A stretch of DNA of 64,000 nucleotides from an uncultured Spartobacteria bacterium (GTDB taxonomy: Bacteria; Verrucomicrobiota; Verrucomicrobiia; Chthoniobacterales; Chthoniobacteraceae). Positions 18,296 through 28,863 of the stretch are shown here, piece by piece. The notes under the pieces were generated by a model, which was not told the origin of the DNA, did no database searches, and saw nothing but the letters and a program-made list of their open reading frames with translations. The stretch spans positions 94,779-158,778 of the forward strand of contig CAIRYQ010000072.1 in the NCBI GenBank assembly GCA_903882875.1, read 5' to 3'. Each line of letters opens with the position of its first letter. The first letter of the stretch is position 1. A program made the position numbers and the translations under genes.

Positions 18296-19436
18296 ATGGC
18301 ATTTGACTCCTCTCTTTTTGACTCCTCCGCACTGAAGGCCCGCGTGGCCGAGCTGCGGAGGTTCCTTTGACGTCCCAAAACTTCAGGCGCGGATAGCGGA
18401 GCTGGATGCGCTCATGGCGGCGCAGGATTTCTGGAACAGCCAGGAGCGCGCGCAGGCGACCATCGAGGAGGCCACGGGGCTGAAGAAAAAAGTCGAGCCG
18501 CTGCTGGAACTTGAGCGGCGTGCGGACGACCTCGAAGTGCTCATCGAGCTGACGGCGGCGGAAACCGATCCCGCGCAGCAGGACGCGGCGGCGGCGGATG
18601 TGAAAAAGGAGCACGCGGCGTTCGTCTCGGCGCTGGAGAAATTCGAACTTCAGCAATTTCTCTCGGGGCCGGCGGATCGCTGCAATTGCTTTCTCATCAT
18701 CCACAGCGGCGCGGGCGGCACTGAGTCGTGCGACTGGGCGGACATGCTCATGCGGATGTACGTGCGCTGGGCGGAACGCAGCGGCTTCAAGGTCTCGACG
18801 GTGGACATCCAGCTCGGCGAGGAAACCGGCATCAAGGGCGCGACGCTGCGCATCGAGGGCGAGCACGCGTTCGGCTACCTCGCGTGCGAACGCGGTGTTC
18901 ACCGGCTCGTGCGGATTTCGCCGTTCGACTCGAACAAGCGCCGCCACACGAGCTTCGCGAGCGTGGATGCGGTACCGGAGATGAAGGAGGATGCGCCCAT
19001 TGAAGTGAACGAGGCGGACATCCGCGTGGACACGTATCGCGCGGGCGGCAAAGGCGGGCAGAACGTGAACAAGGTGGAGACAGCGGTGCGCATCACGCAC
19101 ATCCCCACGGGCATCGTCGCCGCGTGCCAGGTCGAGCGCAGTCAGGCGCAAAACAAAGTGACCGCGATGAAGATGATCAAGTCCAAGCTCTACCAGATGG
19201 AGCAGGACAAAAAGCGCGCGGAGATCGAAGCCGCGTACGGCGCGAAGCTGGACATCAGTTTCGGCAGCCAGATCCGCAGCTACGTCTTCCAGCCGTACCA
19301 GAAAATTCTGGATCTGCGGACGGGCGTCGCGACGAGCGACATCGCGGGCGTGATGGACGGCGACATCGAGAAATTCATCGAGGGAAAACTGCGCGGCCTC
19401 GTGCGGCAGAAGGGTGCGAGCGACGAGGAGGAGTAG
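18296..19436 (+). CDS. prfB: Peptide chain release factor 2, with programmed +1 frameshift
   Basis: Release factor 2 ends translation at UGA and UAA. The first 24 codons (18296-18367) end in CTT followed by an in-frame TGA. A +1 shift, skipping base 18368, continues at GAC (18369) and gives a 379-residue protein of normal RF2 length. The anticodon-like SPF tripeptide (about residues 208-210) identifies RF2 rather than RF1, and the GGQ motif (about 253-255, [12 protein letters not shown]) is the peptidyl-tRNA hydrolysis site. The frameshift autoregulates RF2: low RF2 lets the ribosome pause at TGA and shift. A conceptual start at 18414 would lack the N-terminal domain. A metallo-hydrolase gene follows. 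Confidence 0.97.
18357..18371 (+). promoter_or_regulatory. prfB +1 programmed frameshift site
   Basis: An internal Shine-Dalgarno GGAGG (18357-18361), a 3-base spacer, then CTT TGA C. This matches the classical prfB element (AGGGGG, TAT, CTT TGA C) in order and spacing. Confidence 0.95.
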
Positions 19437-19519
19437 CAAGGAATTGGAGCCGGCTCCCCGTCGCGCGCGATGTTCCCATTTGCCTCGCGCGCCGCGTGCC
19501 CCGATGCTCCGCGTCCTTC

Positions 19520-20299
19520 ATGGGCGATTGCACTTTTACCTTCCTCGGCACGGGCACCTCGCAGGGCGTCCCGATGCTGACGTGCGACTGCGCAGTCTGC
19601 CGCTCCGCAGATCCGCGGGACAAGCGCACGCGCACCGCGGCCTACGTCGAGACCCCGGAATGCGCGTGGGTCGTGGACACGGGGCCGGACTTCCGCACGC
19701 AGGCGCTGCGCGAGAACATCCTGCGGCTCGATGCCGTGCTGCTCACGCACGCGCACTCGGATCACATCATGGGTTTCGACGACCTGCGGCCATTCTCGCA
19801 TGGCGGAAAGGTGCTGCCGATCTACGGCTCGGAGCCCACGCTCGCGCAGTTGCGACAGACGTTTGCGTTTGCGTTTGACGGGCAGAACCGCTGGCCGGGC
19901 TACCTGCACCCCGAGGCGCATCCGGTGAATGGCCCGTTTCGCTTGGGCGAAACGGAGATCGTCCCGCTGCCGGTGCCGCACGGGCGCGTGACGACTTTCG
20001 GCTATCTTTTCATCCGCAGCGGACGACCGCTCGTCGCCTACCTGAGCGACTGCAAATCCGTGCCCGACTCCGTGTGCGCTCAGATCGCCGGGGTGGACAC
20101 GCTCGTGCTCGATGCGCTGCGCCACCGGGAACATCCCACGCACATGAGCCTCGCCGAATCTCTCGCGACCGCCGCCGCAATCCGTCCGCGCCGGACGCTG
20201 CTCACGCACCTCTGCCACGATCTCGGCCACGCTGCGACCTCGGCTACGCTTCCCGAAGGCGTGAGCATCGCGACGGACGGCTTAAAACTGACGTTCTGA
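19520..20299 (+). CDS. Metallo-beta-lactamase-fold hydrolase (PhnP-like)
   Basis: A 259-residue protein opening with FTFLGTGTSQGVPML and a Cys cluster (CDCAVC), typical of the PhnP-like branch of MBL hydrolases. The metal-binding motif THAHSDHIMGFDDLR (HxHxDH) is intact; later ligands are PLPVPHGRV, VAYLSDCKS and LLTHLCHDLGH. PhnP itself cleaves a cyclic phosphate in phosphonate catabolism, but many orthologues, often near lipB or prfB, are uncharacterised phosphodiesterases. No phosphonate genes are nearby. The ATG at 19520 begins exactly at the conserved domain. Confidence 0.85.
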   Translation: MGDCTFTFLGTGTSQGVPMLTCDCAVCRSADPRDKRTRTAAYVETPECAWVVDTGPDFRTQALRENILRLDAVLLTHAHSDHIMGFDDLRPFSHGGKVLPIYGSEPTLAQLRQTFAFAFDGQNRWPGYLHPEAHPVNGPFRLGETEIVPLPVPHGRVTTFGYLFIRSGRPLVAYLSDCKSVPDSVCAQIAGVDTLVLDALRHREHPTHMSLAESLATAAAIRPRRTLLTHLCHDLGHAATSATLPEGVSIATDGLKLTF

Positions 20300-20352
20300 C
20301 CGCTAACCGTGTTCGCTTTTTTCCCGCCCGCCATGTACCTCCGCACCCGCAA

Positions 20353-20565
20353 ATGAAAACCGTCCGTGTCCCATGGATTCGCTGCCGCGCCGACGAGGTG
20401 GATGCCGTCCCGACCGAGATGGAATGGCGCGGGCGCAGTTTTGTGCTGCTCGCCTACTCGGAAAAGGAGGCATCCGACTGGTGGCGCGGCCTCTCCGATC
20501 GCGACCGCGAAAGCGCGCTCGGCATGGCCTCCGAAGCGGTGGACGACGGGCTGGGGCTTTTCTGA
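20353..20565 (+). CDS. Small hypothetical protein (70 aa)
   Basis: A 70-residue protein starting MKTVRVPWIRCRADEVDAVP, with an acidic body and a Trp-rich middle (EKEASDWWRGLSDRD). No family was recognised. It lies 53 bases after the metallo-hydrolase on the same strand. Its upstream open frame is an overlap with that gene in another frame, so the ATG at 20353 was chosen. Confidence 0.55.
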   Translation: MKTVRVPWIRCRADEVDAVPTEMEWRGRSFVLLAYSEKEASDWWRGLSDRDRESALGMASEAVDDGLGLF

Positions 20566-20693
20566 AATCCGCGACAAATTCTCCGGCGTCTGCTTTGGCT
20601 CAAAGCACGGGCTGTGGGATTTGCTCTTGACCGGTTCCGCACCGCCTTCATCATGCGCCCTTCTTTTTGCCGGAAACGGCTTTTTTCAACCGC

Positions 20694-22208
20694 ATGCCCG
20701 ACAATCTGGGAACTATCATCTGGACGCTTTGCTACTCCGCCGTGTTGCTGGGAATTTCCCTGTATGGCCTGCATCGCTATCTCATCGTTTATCTCTTCCT
20801 GAAGAACAGGCGGAACGCACCGCAGCCGCTCGCGAAGCTGGAGAGCCTCCCGCGCGTCACGGTTCAGTTGCCCATCTTCAATGAGCTTTACGTCGTCGAG
20901 CGCCTGCTCGATTCCGTCTCGAAACTCGACTACCCGCTCGATCTTCTCGACGTGCAGGTTCTTGACGACTCGACCGATGAGACGCGCGAACTCGCCACAA
21001 AACTCGTCGGCGCGCTCCAGGCCAAGGGCTTCGACATCACCCACATCCACCGCACGGATCGCACGGGCTTCAAGGCCGGTGCCTTGGAAAACGGGCTCCA
21101 GACGGCCAAGGGCGAGTTCATTCTGATCCTCGACGCCGACTTCGTCCCCACGCCGGACGTCCTGAAGCGCACCGTGGATTATTTTTCCGATCCCAAGGTC
21201 GGCATGATCCAGACTCGCTGGGGCCACCTGAACCGCACTTACTCCATGCTCACGCGCGTGCAGGCGATGTTCCTCGACGGCCACCTGCTGCTCGAACAGA
21301 CAGGCCGCAACCGCTCGGGCCGCTTCATCAATTTCAACGGCACCGCAGGGGTGTGGCGCAAGTCATGCATCGTCGAAGCTGGCGGCTGGCAGCACGACAC
21401 GCTCACTGAGGATTTGGATCTCAGCTACCGCGCGCAGCTCAAAGGCTGGAACTTCGTCTTCCTGCCCGATCTCGTTACGCCCGCCGAACTGCCCGTGGAC
21501 ATGAACGGTTTCAAGAGCCAGCAGCACCGCTGGACGAAGGGAAGCATCCAGACGTGTCGCAAACTCCTGCCCGCCGTCTGGCGTGCCGAGCTTCCGCTCA
21601 AGGTGAAGCTTGAGGCCACGATGCATCTCACTTCAAATTACGCATTCCTGCTCCTCGCGGCCATCTGCGTCCTCATGCAGCCGAGCATCGCCGCCTCGAC
21701 AAACGGGAGCTGGGGCATCTGGCGCACCATCCTGCTCGACATCCCGATCTTCATCACCGGCTCGCTGCCCGCGATCGTCTTCTATGTCGTCTCGCAGCGC
21801 GAACTTTATCCGCGGTCGTGGTGGCGTGAAGTCCTCTACCTCCCCGCACTGCTCGCGCTCACGATCGGCCTCGCGGTGAACAACGCGTGGGCCGTCATCC
21901 AAGGAATGTTCGGCGTCACCGGAGAATTCACGCGCACGCCGAAATACGGAATCCAGACCAAGACGCAGGCGTGGAAAAAGACGAAATATTCCGTCGCAAA
22001 AAATCTCCTGCCCTTCATCGAGATCGCCTTCGCAGCCTACTTCATCTACTTCTTCGCCCACGAAGTCGCCGCGCACAACTGGCTCGCGATTCCCTTCCTC
22101 GCCCTCTTCGCCAGCGGCTTCAGCTACGTCGCCATGTGCTCCCTCGCACAGTGGTTCCCGCAGCTCCGCAATCCGTGGCGTGACAACGACGAAGCCCTTT
22201 CCGCATAA
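20694..22208 (+). CDS. Membrane glycosyltransferase family 2 (cellulose/glucomannan-synthase-like)
   Basis: A 504-residue processive GT2. An N-terminal membrane span (residues of about 8-37) is followed by the cytosolic GT-A domain with DDSTD (91-95), DADF (147-150), TEDLD (238-242) and QQHRW (276-280). These are the D, DxD, TED and QxxRW motifs of cellulose-synthase-like polymerases. Four or more C-terminal spans follow. There is no PilZ domain in the chain, so direct c-di-GMP control is not indicated. The closest family type is the bacterial CslA/beta-mannan or glucan synthase group; the sugar cannot be assigned. The secreted L,D-transpeptidase gene 48 bases downstream suggests an envelope-polymer operon (inference). 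Confidence 0.88.
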   Translation: MPDNLGTIIWTLCYSAVLLGISLYGLHRYLIVYLFLKNRRNAPQPLAKLESLPRVTVQLPIFNELYVVERLLDSVSKLDYPLDLLDVQVLDDSTDETRELATKLVGALQAKGFDITHIHRTDRTGFKAGALENGLQTAKGEFILILDADFVPTPDVLKRTVDYFSDPKVGMIQTRWGHLNRTYSMLTRVQAMFLDGHLLLEQTGRNRSGRFINFNGTAGVWRKSCIVEAGGWQHDTLTEDLDLSYRAQLKGWNFVFLPDLVTPAELPVDMNGFKSQQHRWTKGSIQTCRKLLPAVWRAELPLKVKLEATMHLTSNYAFLLLAAICVLMQPSIAASTNGSWGIWRTILLDIPIFITGSLPAIVFYVVSQRELYPRSWWREVLYLPALLALTIGLAVNNAWAVIQGMFGVTGEFTRTPKYGIQTKTQAWKKTKYSVAKNLLPFIEIAFAAYFIYFFAHEVAAHNWLAIPFLALFASGFSYVAMCSLAQWFPQLRNPWRDNDEALSA

Positions 22209-22256
22209 AAACGCGATGACACGAATGCCTGAAGAAAAGCACCGGAGGCAGGCCGC

Positions 22257-22844
22257 ATGAGGCTCCGCATCCTCCTCGCCATCCTCCTCTCCCTTCAGAC
22301 ATTCATCGTTCTACAGTCGGCATCCGCGGCCGGTGCCGCATCCGTCATCGTCAGCGTACCCGAGCAGAAGCTCTACGTCTTCGATGAAAGCGGCCGCAAG
22401 ATCACCAGCTACCGCGTCTCCACCTCAAAGTTCGGCCTCGGCGACTCCCGCAGCAGCTACGCCACGCCCGTCGGGCAGCTCGCAGTCGCCACGAAAATCG
22501 GCGGGGGTGCGGAACCCGGTTCCGTCTTCCGCCATTGCCGCCGCACGGGTGAAATCTGTCCGCCCAACGCCCCCGGCCGCGATCCCATCGTCACCCGCAT
22601 TCTCTGCCTGCGCGGCCTCGAACAGCAGAACGCCCACGCGCTTTCGCGCGGAATCTTCATCCACGGCACGCCCGACGAACGCAACATCGGACGTCCCGCC
22701 AGCTACGGCTGCATCCGCATGAAATCCCGCGACGTCGTCGAACTCTTCGACAAGATCGCCGCCGGCACGCGCGTCGAGATCACCACCGAGCGCGTCGGCG
22801 GGCTCTTCGGCTCTCTCCCGCGCATCGCAGCAGGACGCGGGTAA
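22257..22844 (+). CDS. L,D-transpeptidase (YkuD domain), exported
   Basis: A 195-residue protein with a signal peptide (MRLRILLAILLSLQTFIVL, cleavage near SASAAG). The YkuD domain starts at SVIVSVPEQKLYVFDESG and keeps the catalytic block: His136 in FIHGTPDERNIG, then SYGCIRM with Cys152 and Arg154. These enzymes form 3-3 peptidoglycan cross-links or attach proteins to the wall, acting in the periplasm. A good GGAGG (22244-22248) eight bases before the ATG fixes the start. It follows the GT2 gene and is probably co-transcribed with it. Confidence 0.9.
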   Translation: MRLRILLAILLSLQTFIVLQSASAAGAASVIVSVPEQKLYVFDESGRKITSYRVSTSKFGLGDSRSSYATPVGQLAVATKIGGGAEPGSVFRHCRRTGEICPPNAPGRDPIVTRILCLRGLEQQNAHALSRGIFIHGTPDERNIGRPASYGCIRMKSRDVVELFDKIAAGTRVEITTERVGGLFGSLPRIAAGRG

Positions 22845-22871
22845 AAATTCGCCGGCTCCCTTTCTCCGGCG
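22844..22871 (-). terminator. Candidate terminator after the PfkB gene
   Basis: On the minus strand, a 6-base stem (CGCCGG / CCGGCG) with a 10-base loop is followed by AATTTTTA, just after the stop of the gene ending at 22873. The stem is short. Confidence 0.5.
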
Positions 22872-22872
22872 C

Positions 22873-23796
22873 TCAGTCCTCGATCACCTCGAAGTGGCTG
22901 AACAGCTTGAAGCTCTCGTAGCGCGCCGCGATGTCCCCATCCGTCAGCGAACGCATCCGCTCGAGACTGAACTGCTCGACATTGTAGCTCGCGAGCACGG
23001 AACCAAAGACGACCGCCTTGCGCAGCGCGGCGAAATTCACGTCGCCCTTCGTGTTCGCGGCGAGATGCCCCGCGAGGCCGCCGGCAAAAGTGTCGCCCGC
23101 ACCGGTGGGATCATGCACGTCCTCGAGCGGATACGCGCTGCAAGAAAAGAAGTCGCCATTTTGCCCGAACAGCAGGCATCCGTGCTCCCCCTTTTTCAGC
23201 GCCACAAATTTCGGCCCCAGCGCCTGAATCTTCATGCCGGCCCTGATCAGCGAAGTCTCCTGCGTCAGCAGGCGTGCCTCGCTGTCGTTCAAAATGAGCA
23301 TGTCCACGCGCTTGAGCAGCCGCTTCAGCTCGTCGAGCGCGATGTTGATCCAGAGGTCCATCGTATCCGCGATCACGAACTTCGGCCGCTCCATCTGATC
23401 CAGCACGTGGTTCTGCAGATTCGGCCCGATGTTTGCCAGCAGTGCGAGCGACGGCTTTTTGTAGGCCGCCGGCAGCACGGGATTGAAATGCTCGAACACA
23501 TTCAGCGCCACGCTGCGCGTCTCGCGCACATTCATGTCGAGCATGTATTCGCCCGACCAGCGGAACGTCTTCCCCGGCACGATCTGCAGGCCCGTGAGGT
23601 CAATTTTCCGCGACTTGAAAAACTCCACATGCTCCTCCGGAAAGTCATCGCCCACGACGCCGACGAGATTCACAGGCGAAAAAAACGACGCCCCCACCGC
23701 CGCGTAGCTCGCCGAGCCGCCGAGCAGATCAGCGTGCTCCTCAAACGGAGTCTTGACGGTATCGAGTGCGACGGAACCAACGACGAATACGGACAT
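22873..23796 (-). CDS. PfkB-family carbohydrate/nucleoside kinase
   Basis: A 307-residue ribokinase-superfamily protein starting MSVFVVGSVALDTVKTPF. The glycine-rich substrate loop LLGGSASYAAVGASFF and the C-terminal signature DPTGAGDTFAGG, with the catalytic Asp, are present. Candidate activities are adenosine, ribose or other sugar kinase. The NLVGVVGDDFPEEHVEFF and DLTGLQIVPGKTFRWSGEY segments resemble members annotated as sugar or adenosine kinases, but the substrate is not readable. The start at 23796 rather than 23841 puts the first strand at the N-terminus. thiE lies 126 bases upstream on the same strand. Confidence 0.87.
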   Translation of the reverse strand: MSVFVVGSVALDTVKTPFEEHADLLGGSASYAAVGASFFSPVNLVGVVGDDFPEEHVEFFKSRKIDLTGLQIVPGKTFRWSGEYMLDMNVRETRSVALNVFEHFNPVLPAAYKKPSLALLANIGPNLQNHVLDQMERPKFVIADTMDLWINIALDELKRLLKRVDMLILNDSEARLLTQETSLIRAGMKIQALGPKFVALKKGEHGCLLFGQNGDFFSCSAYPLEDVHDPTGAGDTFAGGLAGHLAANTKGDVNFAALRKAVVFGSVLASYNVEQFSLERMRSLTDGDIAARYESFKLFSHFEVIED

Positions 23797-23922
23797 GGCA
23801 GGAGCTTTGGATTTTGAATTCTGAATGACGGAATTCCGCAATGCGCGGAAGATGAAGGGCGGACGAGTTACATGCGCCCACCGACGGCGTCCATTCCTTT
23901 GTAGCCGCAGACGGCAGGCGGG

Positions 23923-24588
23923 CTACGGAAGGATCGCCTTCGCCTCCCGGCAGTACGCCGCCACATCTCGCGCCTGCAAAATGCCGCTCACGATCACCAC
24001 GCGCCGCGCGCCTGCGGCGATCACCTCGCCGAGGTTTTCCAGCTTCACGCCGCCGATGCAGAAAATCGGCACGTTTACGAGCGAATGCACGCGTGCGATT
24101 TCCGCAAGGCCGATGGCCGGGCGGCCCGCTTTCGTAGGCGTCGGAAAGAGCGGGCCGAATCCGATGTAGTCCGCACCTTCCGCCGCGGCGGCGACCGCCT
24201 GCTCCACCGAGTGCGTGCTTTTTCCAATGATCGGCAGCGGCACTTCGCCATCGAGCGCACGTCCGGCACGCCAGCGCGCATCGGCGACGGAAAAATCTTC
24301 CTGCCCCACATGCGCGCCGTCCGCGCCGACGCTTGGCACCAGTTCGGGAAAATCATTGATGATGAACGGCACGCCTGCGTCGTGCAGGATCGGCGCGACA
24401 CGGTTTGCCATCTCCTCGATCGCGCGCTCGTCGCGCCCTTTTGCCCGGAGCTGCACGATGTCCACACCGCCCTCGCAGAGCTGCGCCGCTGCGCGTTCCA
24501 GCGAATCCTCGGCCACGTAGCCGAGATCGAGAATTCCGTAGAGCCGCGCATTCGCGAGCCGCGCTCCCACTGTGGTTTCGCCGATCAT
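23923..24588 (-). CDS. thiE: Thiamine-phosphate synthase
   Basis: A 221-residue TIM-barrel enzyme joining HMP-pyrophosphate and thiazole phosphate to make thiamine phosphate. Family motifs are in order: VDIVQLRAKG, FIINDFPELV, GADGAHVGQEDFS, IGKSTHSVEQ, ADYIGFGPLFPTPTK and VPIFCIGGV. Its ATG overlaps the stop of the upstream HEAT-like gene (ATGA, 24585-24588), so the two are probably translationally coupled. No TPP riboswitch was seen before the cluster, and no other thiamine gene is in the window. Confidence 0.95.
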   Translation of the reverse strand: MIGETTVGARLANARLYGILDLGYVAEDSLERAAAQLCEGGVDIVQLRAKGRDERAIEEMANRVAPILHDAGVPFIINDFPELVPSVGADGAHVGQEDFSVADARWRAGRALDGEVPLPIIGKSTHSVEQAVAAAAEGADYIGFGPLFPTPTKAGRPAIGLAEIARVHSLVNVPIFCIGGVKLENLGEVIAAGARRVVIVSGILQARDVAAYCREAKAILP

Positions 24589-25922
24589 TTTTTGCCCGTG
24601 GTCGCGTTGAACTGGACGGCATCGGACGTGATGATCGTGGTGCCGCTGTTGAACGTATTCCCTCCGCCGAGGACCAGTGTGCCGCTGCCGGTCTTCGTCA
24701 GTTGCTGCGGCGGATTTGCGATCGCCTTCTGCAATTCAGCCCGCGCATCCTGAAGCCGTTCCTGCAGCACCGGCGTCGTGATTTGCGGCGCGATCTGATC
24801 GAGGAACGACAGCCGTCCCTGCAACCGGGTGATGCGGTCGGCGACGGGATCGTTCGCGGCCGAGCCGCCCGACATTTCGAGACCGGCGCCGGAATACGTC
24901 ACCGTCTGCGTGTTTCCAAAAGTCTGGAGAAAATTTTCGCGGAACCGCTTGTCCGTGTTTCCCGCGAAAATCTGCGCGACATTCTGCGCGACGACCGGCT
25001 CCGAGTAGTTGAGCTGCTGCAGGCTCCACGGGTTGGACGCCAGGCTGTTCCTCGTTGCCTCATTTGCAAAAAGCCGCTGCATTGCGGGCGTCCGCACATC
25101 CGCAGGCAGCGCATCCAGCGATGCGATGAACTGCGTGGCGGTCATCGGATTCCTGTTCACGAATGCCTCCGCCGCGGGCAGCAGCTCCGTCGCCTTGTAT
25201 CGCTGCATCGCCTCGAAAATCACCGCGCCGCTGTTCAGCGCCCACACGTCCTTTTCCACCGGCTTGTCCGCGAGCTGTTGGATCGCCTGGATTGCCTCGG
25301 AGCGGTACACGCCCGGCGCCTGCTTCTCGAGTATCGCGATGACGGCCGAAGCCTCGGGCAACTGAGCCGTCGTTTTCAGCACGTCGCGCGCGAGATCGAT
25401 CGCCTCGTTGCCCGGCCAGTCGCGGAGTGAATTCAGCAGCGACGCGCGCAGCGATCCGGTCTGCACCACGCGCCCGTCCACAATCGCGTATCCGCCGTTG
25501 GGAAATTTCACATCCTGCCCCGCGCGGAAATAATCGCGCAGCACCTGCAAGCCCTCCGGCCCCATTCCGCGGAGCTGCTTTACCAGCGAATCAATCGCTG
25601 CCTGCCTGCGGTTCGGATCCATGTCCTTCAGTTTCCCGATCGCCTCGTGGAAAGTCTCCGCCGCGCCCTTCGGCCCCGGCGCGCCTTCGTTCGCCGGTGC
25701 AACAACGCCGCTGTCGCGCGCCGAAACCGTGAGCCCGCGTTGTGAACGCTCGCCCGGCACGGCCGATGAGGAAACGCGCGACGAGGGAGCGTCCGCCGCA
25801 GCGGTGGAAGCAGCGGGCTTCGGCTCACCATCCGGCGGCGGGACAGGCTGCCAGAATACGATGGCGGCAAGAACGAAGCCACCGAGGAAGCCGAGGAGGG
25901 AGAACAGAATTTCGCGGCGCAT
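24585..25922 (-). CDS. Membrane-anchored helical-repeat protein with a C-terminal autotransporter-type beta-strand repeat
   Basis: A 445-residue protein. One N-terminal membrane anchor (ILFSLLGFLGGFVLAAIVFW) is followed by a Pro/Ala/Ser linker and then a long helical region (residues of about 90-395) resembling HEAT or TPR-like repeats. Residues 412-430 read GSGTLVLGGGNTFNSGTTI, matching the autotransporter-associated beta-strand repeat that normally recurs many times in large secreted Verrucomicrobia proteins; here it occurs once. Its stop overlaps the thiE start. Function unknown; a periplasmic-facing scaffold is inference. Confidence 0.7.
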   Translation of the reverse strand: MRREILFSLLGFLGGFVLAAIVFWQPVPPPDGEPKPAASTAAADAPSSRVSSSAVPGERSQRGLTVSARDSGVVAPANEGAPGPKGAAETFHEAIGKLKDMDPNRRQAAIDSLVKQLRGMGPEGLQVLRDYFRAGQDVKFPNGGYAIVDGRVVQTGSLRASLLNSLRDWPGNEAIDLARDVLKTTAQLPEASAVIAILEKQAPGVYRSEAIQAIQQLADKPVEKDVWALNSGAVIFEAMQRYKATELLPAAEAFVNRNPMTATQFIASLDALPADVRTPAMQRLFANEATRNSLASNPWSLQQLNYSEPVVAQNVAQIFAGNTDKRFRENFLQTFGNTQTVTYSGAGLEMSGGSAANDPVADRITRLQGRLSFLDQIAPQITTPVLQERLQDARAELQKAIANPPQQLTKTGSGTLVLGGGNTFNSGTTIITSDAVQFNATTGKK

Positions 25923-26036
25923 GGTTTTCCCCTACCTCCGAACCTGCCTGTCGGCAAGCCGCACAAGAAGGCGGCAGCGGGTTTGATAACGTCAACCCGG
26001 TTGTCAGAACCGCCCGTCCGGCGCTAGCCTCGCAGA

Positions 26037-26894
26037 ATGCCCGCAGACACCGCAGTCCTCCTCGTCTATTGCCCCGACCAGCCCGGCCTCGTCCACGCCG
26101 TCACGCATTTCATTTTCGAGCACCGCGGCAACATCCTCGACCTCGAGCAGCACATTGACCACGAGGACGACGTCTTCTTCATGCGCGTCGAGTGGTCGCT
26201 GGAAAAATTCACCATCGCAAAGGCCGACATCGCTTCGCATCTCGCGCGCATCGCCGAGAGCCGGCTCATGTGGTGGCGGCTGCAATTTTCCACCGAGCGC
26301 AAGCGCCTCGCGATTTTCGTCTCGAAGGAAAGCCACTGCCTCTACGACATCCTTTCGCGCAACGACACCGGTGAATTTCCTGCCGATGTCGCGCTCGTTG
26401 TGAGCAACCACGAGACGCTGCGCTCCGCCTCGGAACGGTTCGGGATCGCCTTCCACCATTTCCCGATCACAAAGGAGAACCATGCCGCGCAGGAGGAAAA
26501 GCAACTCGAGCTGCTAAACGAACGCCGGATTGATACCGTAGTGCTCGCCCGCTACATGCAGATCATCGGCAGGCCGATGATCGAAGCCTTTCCACATCGC
26601 ATTCTGAACATCCATCACTCGTTCCTCCCGGCCTTTGTCGGTGCGAAACCCTATCATCAGGCATACGAGCGCGGTGTGAAACTCATCGGCGCGACCAGCC
26701 ATTATGTTACCGAGGATCTCGACCAGGGACCGATTATTCACCAGGACGTGATGCCCGTCTCGCACCAGCATAGCGTGGATGATCTTGTAAGGCTTGGTCG
26801 CGACTTGGAAAAGACAGTGCTCTCCAATGCGCTGCGCTGGCATGTGCTGAACAAGGTGCTTGTCTATCGGAATAAGACCGTCGTGTTTTCCTGA
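26037..26894 (+). CDS. purU: Formyltetrahydrofolate deformylase
   Basis: A 285-residue enzyme releasing formate from 10-formyl-tetrahydrofolate, which balances one-carbon pools and supplies formate to PurT. An N-terminal ACT domain (about 5-80, VLLVYCPDQPGLVHAV) senses amino acids in the E. coli enzyme. The formyltransferase domain has the PurN-type catalytic triad Asn191 and His193 (NIHHSFLPAF) and Asp229 (TEDLDQGPII). Length is normal. It stands alone on its strand. A formate dehydrogenase is encoded elsewhere in this window, a possible sink for the formate (inference). Confidence 0.95.
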   Translation: MPADTAVLLVYCPDQPGLVHAVTHFIFEHRGNILDLEQHIDHEDDVFFMRVEWSLEKFTIAKADIASHLARIAESRLMWWRLQFSTERKRLAIFVSKESHCLYDILSRNDTGEFPADVALVVSNHETLRSASERFGIAFHHFPITKENHAAQEEKQLELLNERRIDTVVLARYMQIIGRPMIEAFPHRILNIHHSFLPAFVGAKPYHQAYERGVKLIGATSHYVTEDLDQGPIIHQDVMPVSHQHSVDDLVRLGRDLEKTVLSNALRWHVLNKVLVYRNKTVVFS

Positions 26895-26918
26895 GCACTT
26901 AGGGAGACACTGATTTTT

Positions 26919-26994
26919 CCGCAGATTGCGCAGATTTGCGCAGATGGCAAGGCAGCGCGCCTGCTTCTTCTGTGAAAATTTGCGCAATCTGCGG
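26919..26994. repeat. Intergenic inverted repeat of the CGCAGATTGCGCAGAT type
   Basis: CCGCAGATTGCGCA (26919-26932) is followed by a second CAGATTTGCG unit, and its perfect 14-base inverse TGCGCAATCTGCGG lies at 26981-26994. It can form a large hairpin and sits between the convergent ends of purU and groEL. From memory, similar motifs recur many times in Verrucomicrobiota genomes as dispersed palindromic repeats. Confidence 0.75.
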
Positions 26995-27107
26995 ATGAAA
27001 GCATCTCTTCTTGGTTAAGTCAGAGGTTCATTAGTTTCAGGTTTGAAGTGCGATAACGGCTAATGACGGATGCAACATTAGCCAAACTGCTGTTTCTTCT
27101 TTCGTCG

Positions 27108-27144
27108 AAAAGCAAACCGCCGCGTCCTTTTCGGAACGCGGCGG
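27108..27144 (-). terminator. Intrinsic terminator after groEL
   Basis: On the minus strand, CCGCCGCGT pairs with ACGCGGCGG (27144-27136 with 27125-27117) around a 10-base loop, followed by TTTGCTTTT. It lies about 48 bases after the groEL stop. Confidence 0.82.
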
Positions 27145-27191
27145 CTGTGATTTGATCCGCGCGAAAATGCGCGGGTGATTTTTAGCGGAGT

Positions 27192-28844
<1,653 letters not shown>

Positions 28845-28863
28845 TTATGAGTTAGTTTGTTGC

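Noticed and set aside
26919..26994. CRISPR-like repeat
   Set aside because: Only an inverted pair with partial copies, no regular spacers and no cas genes.
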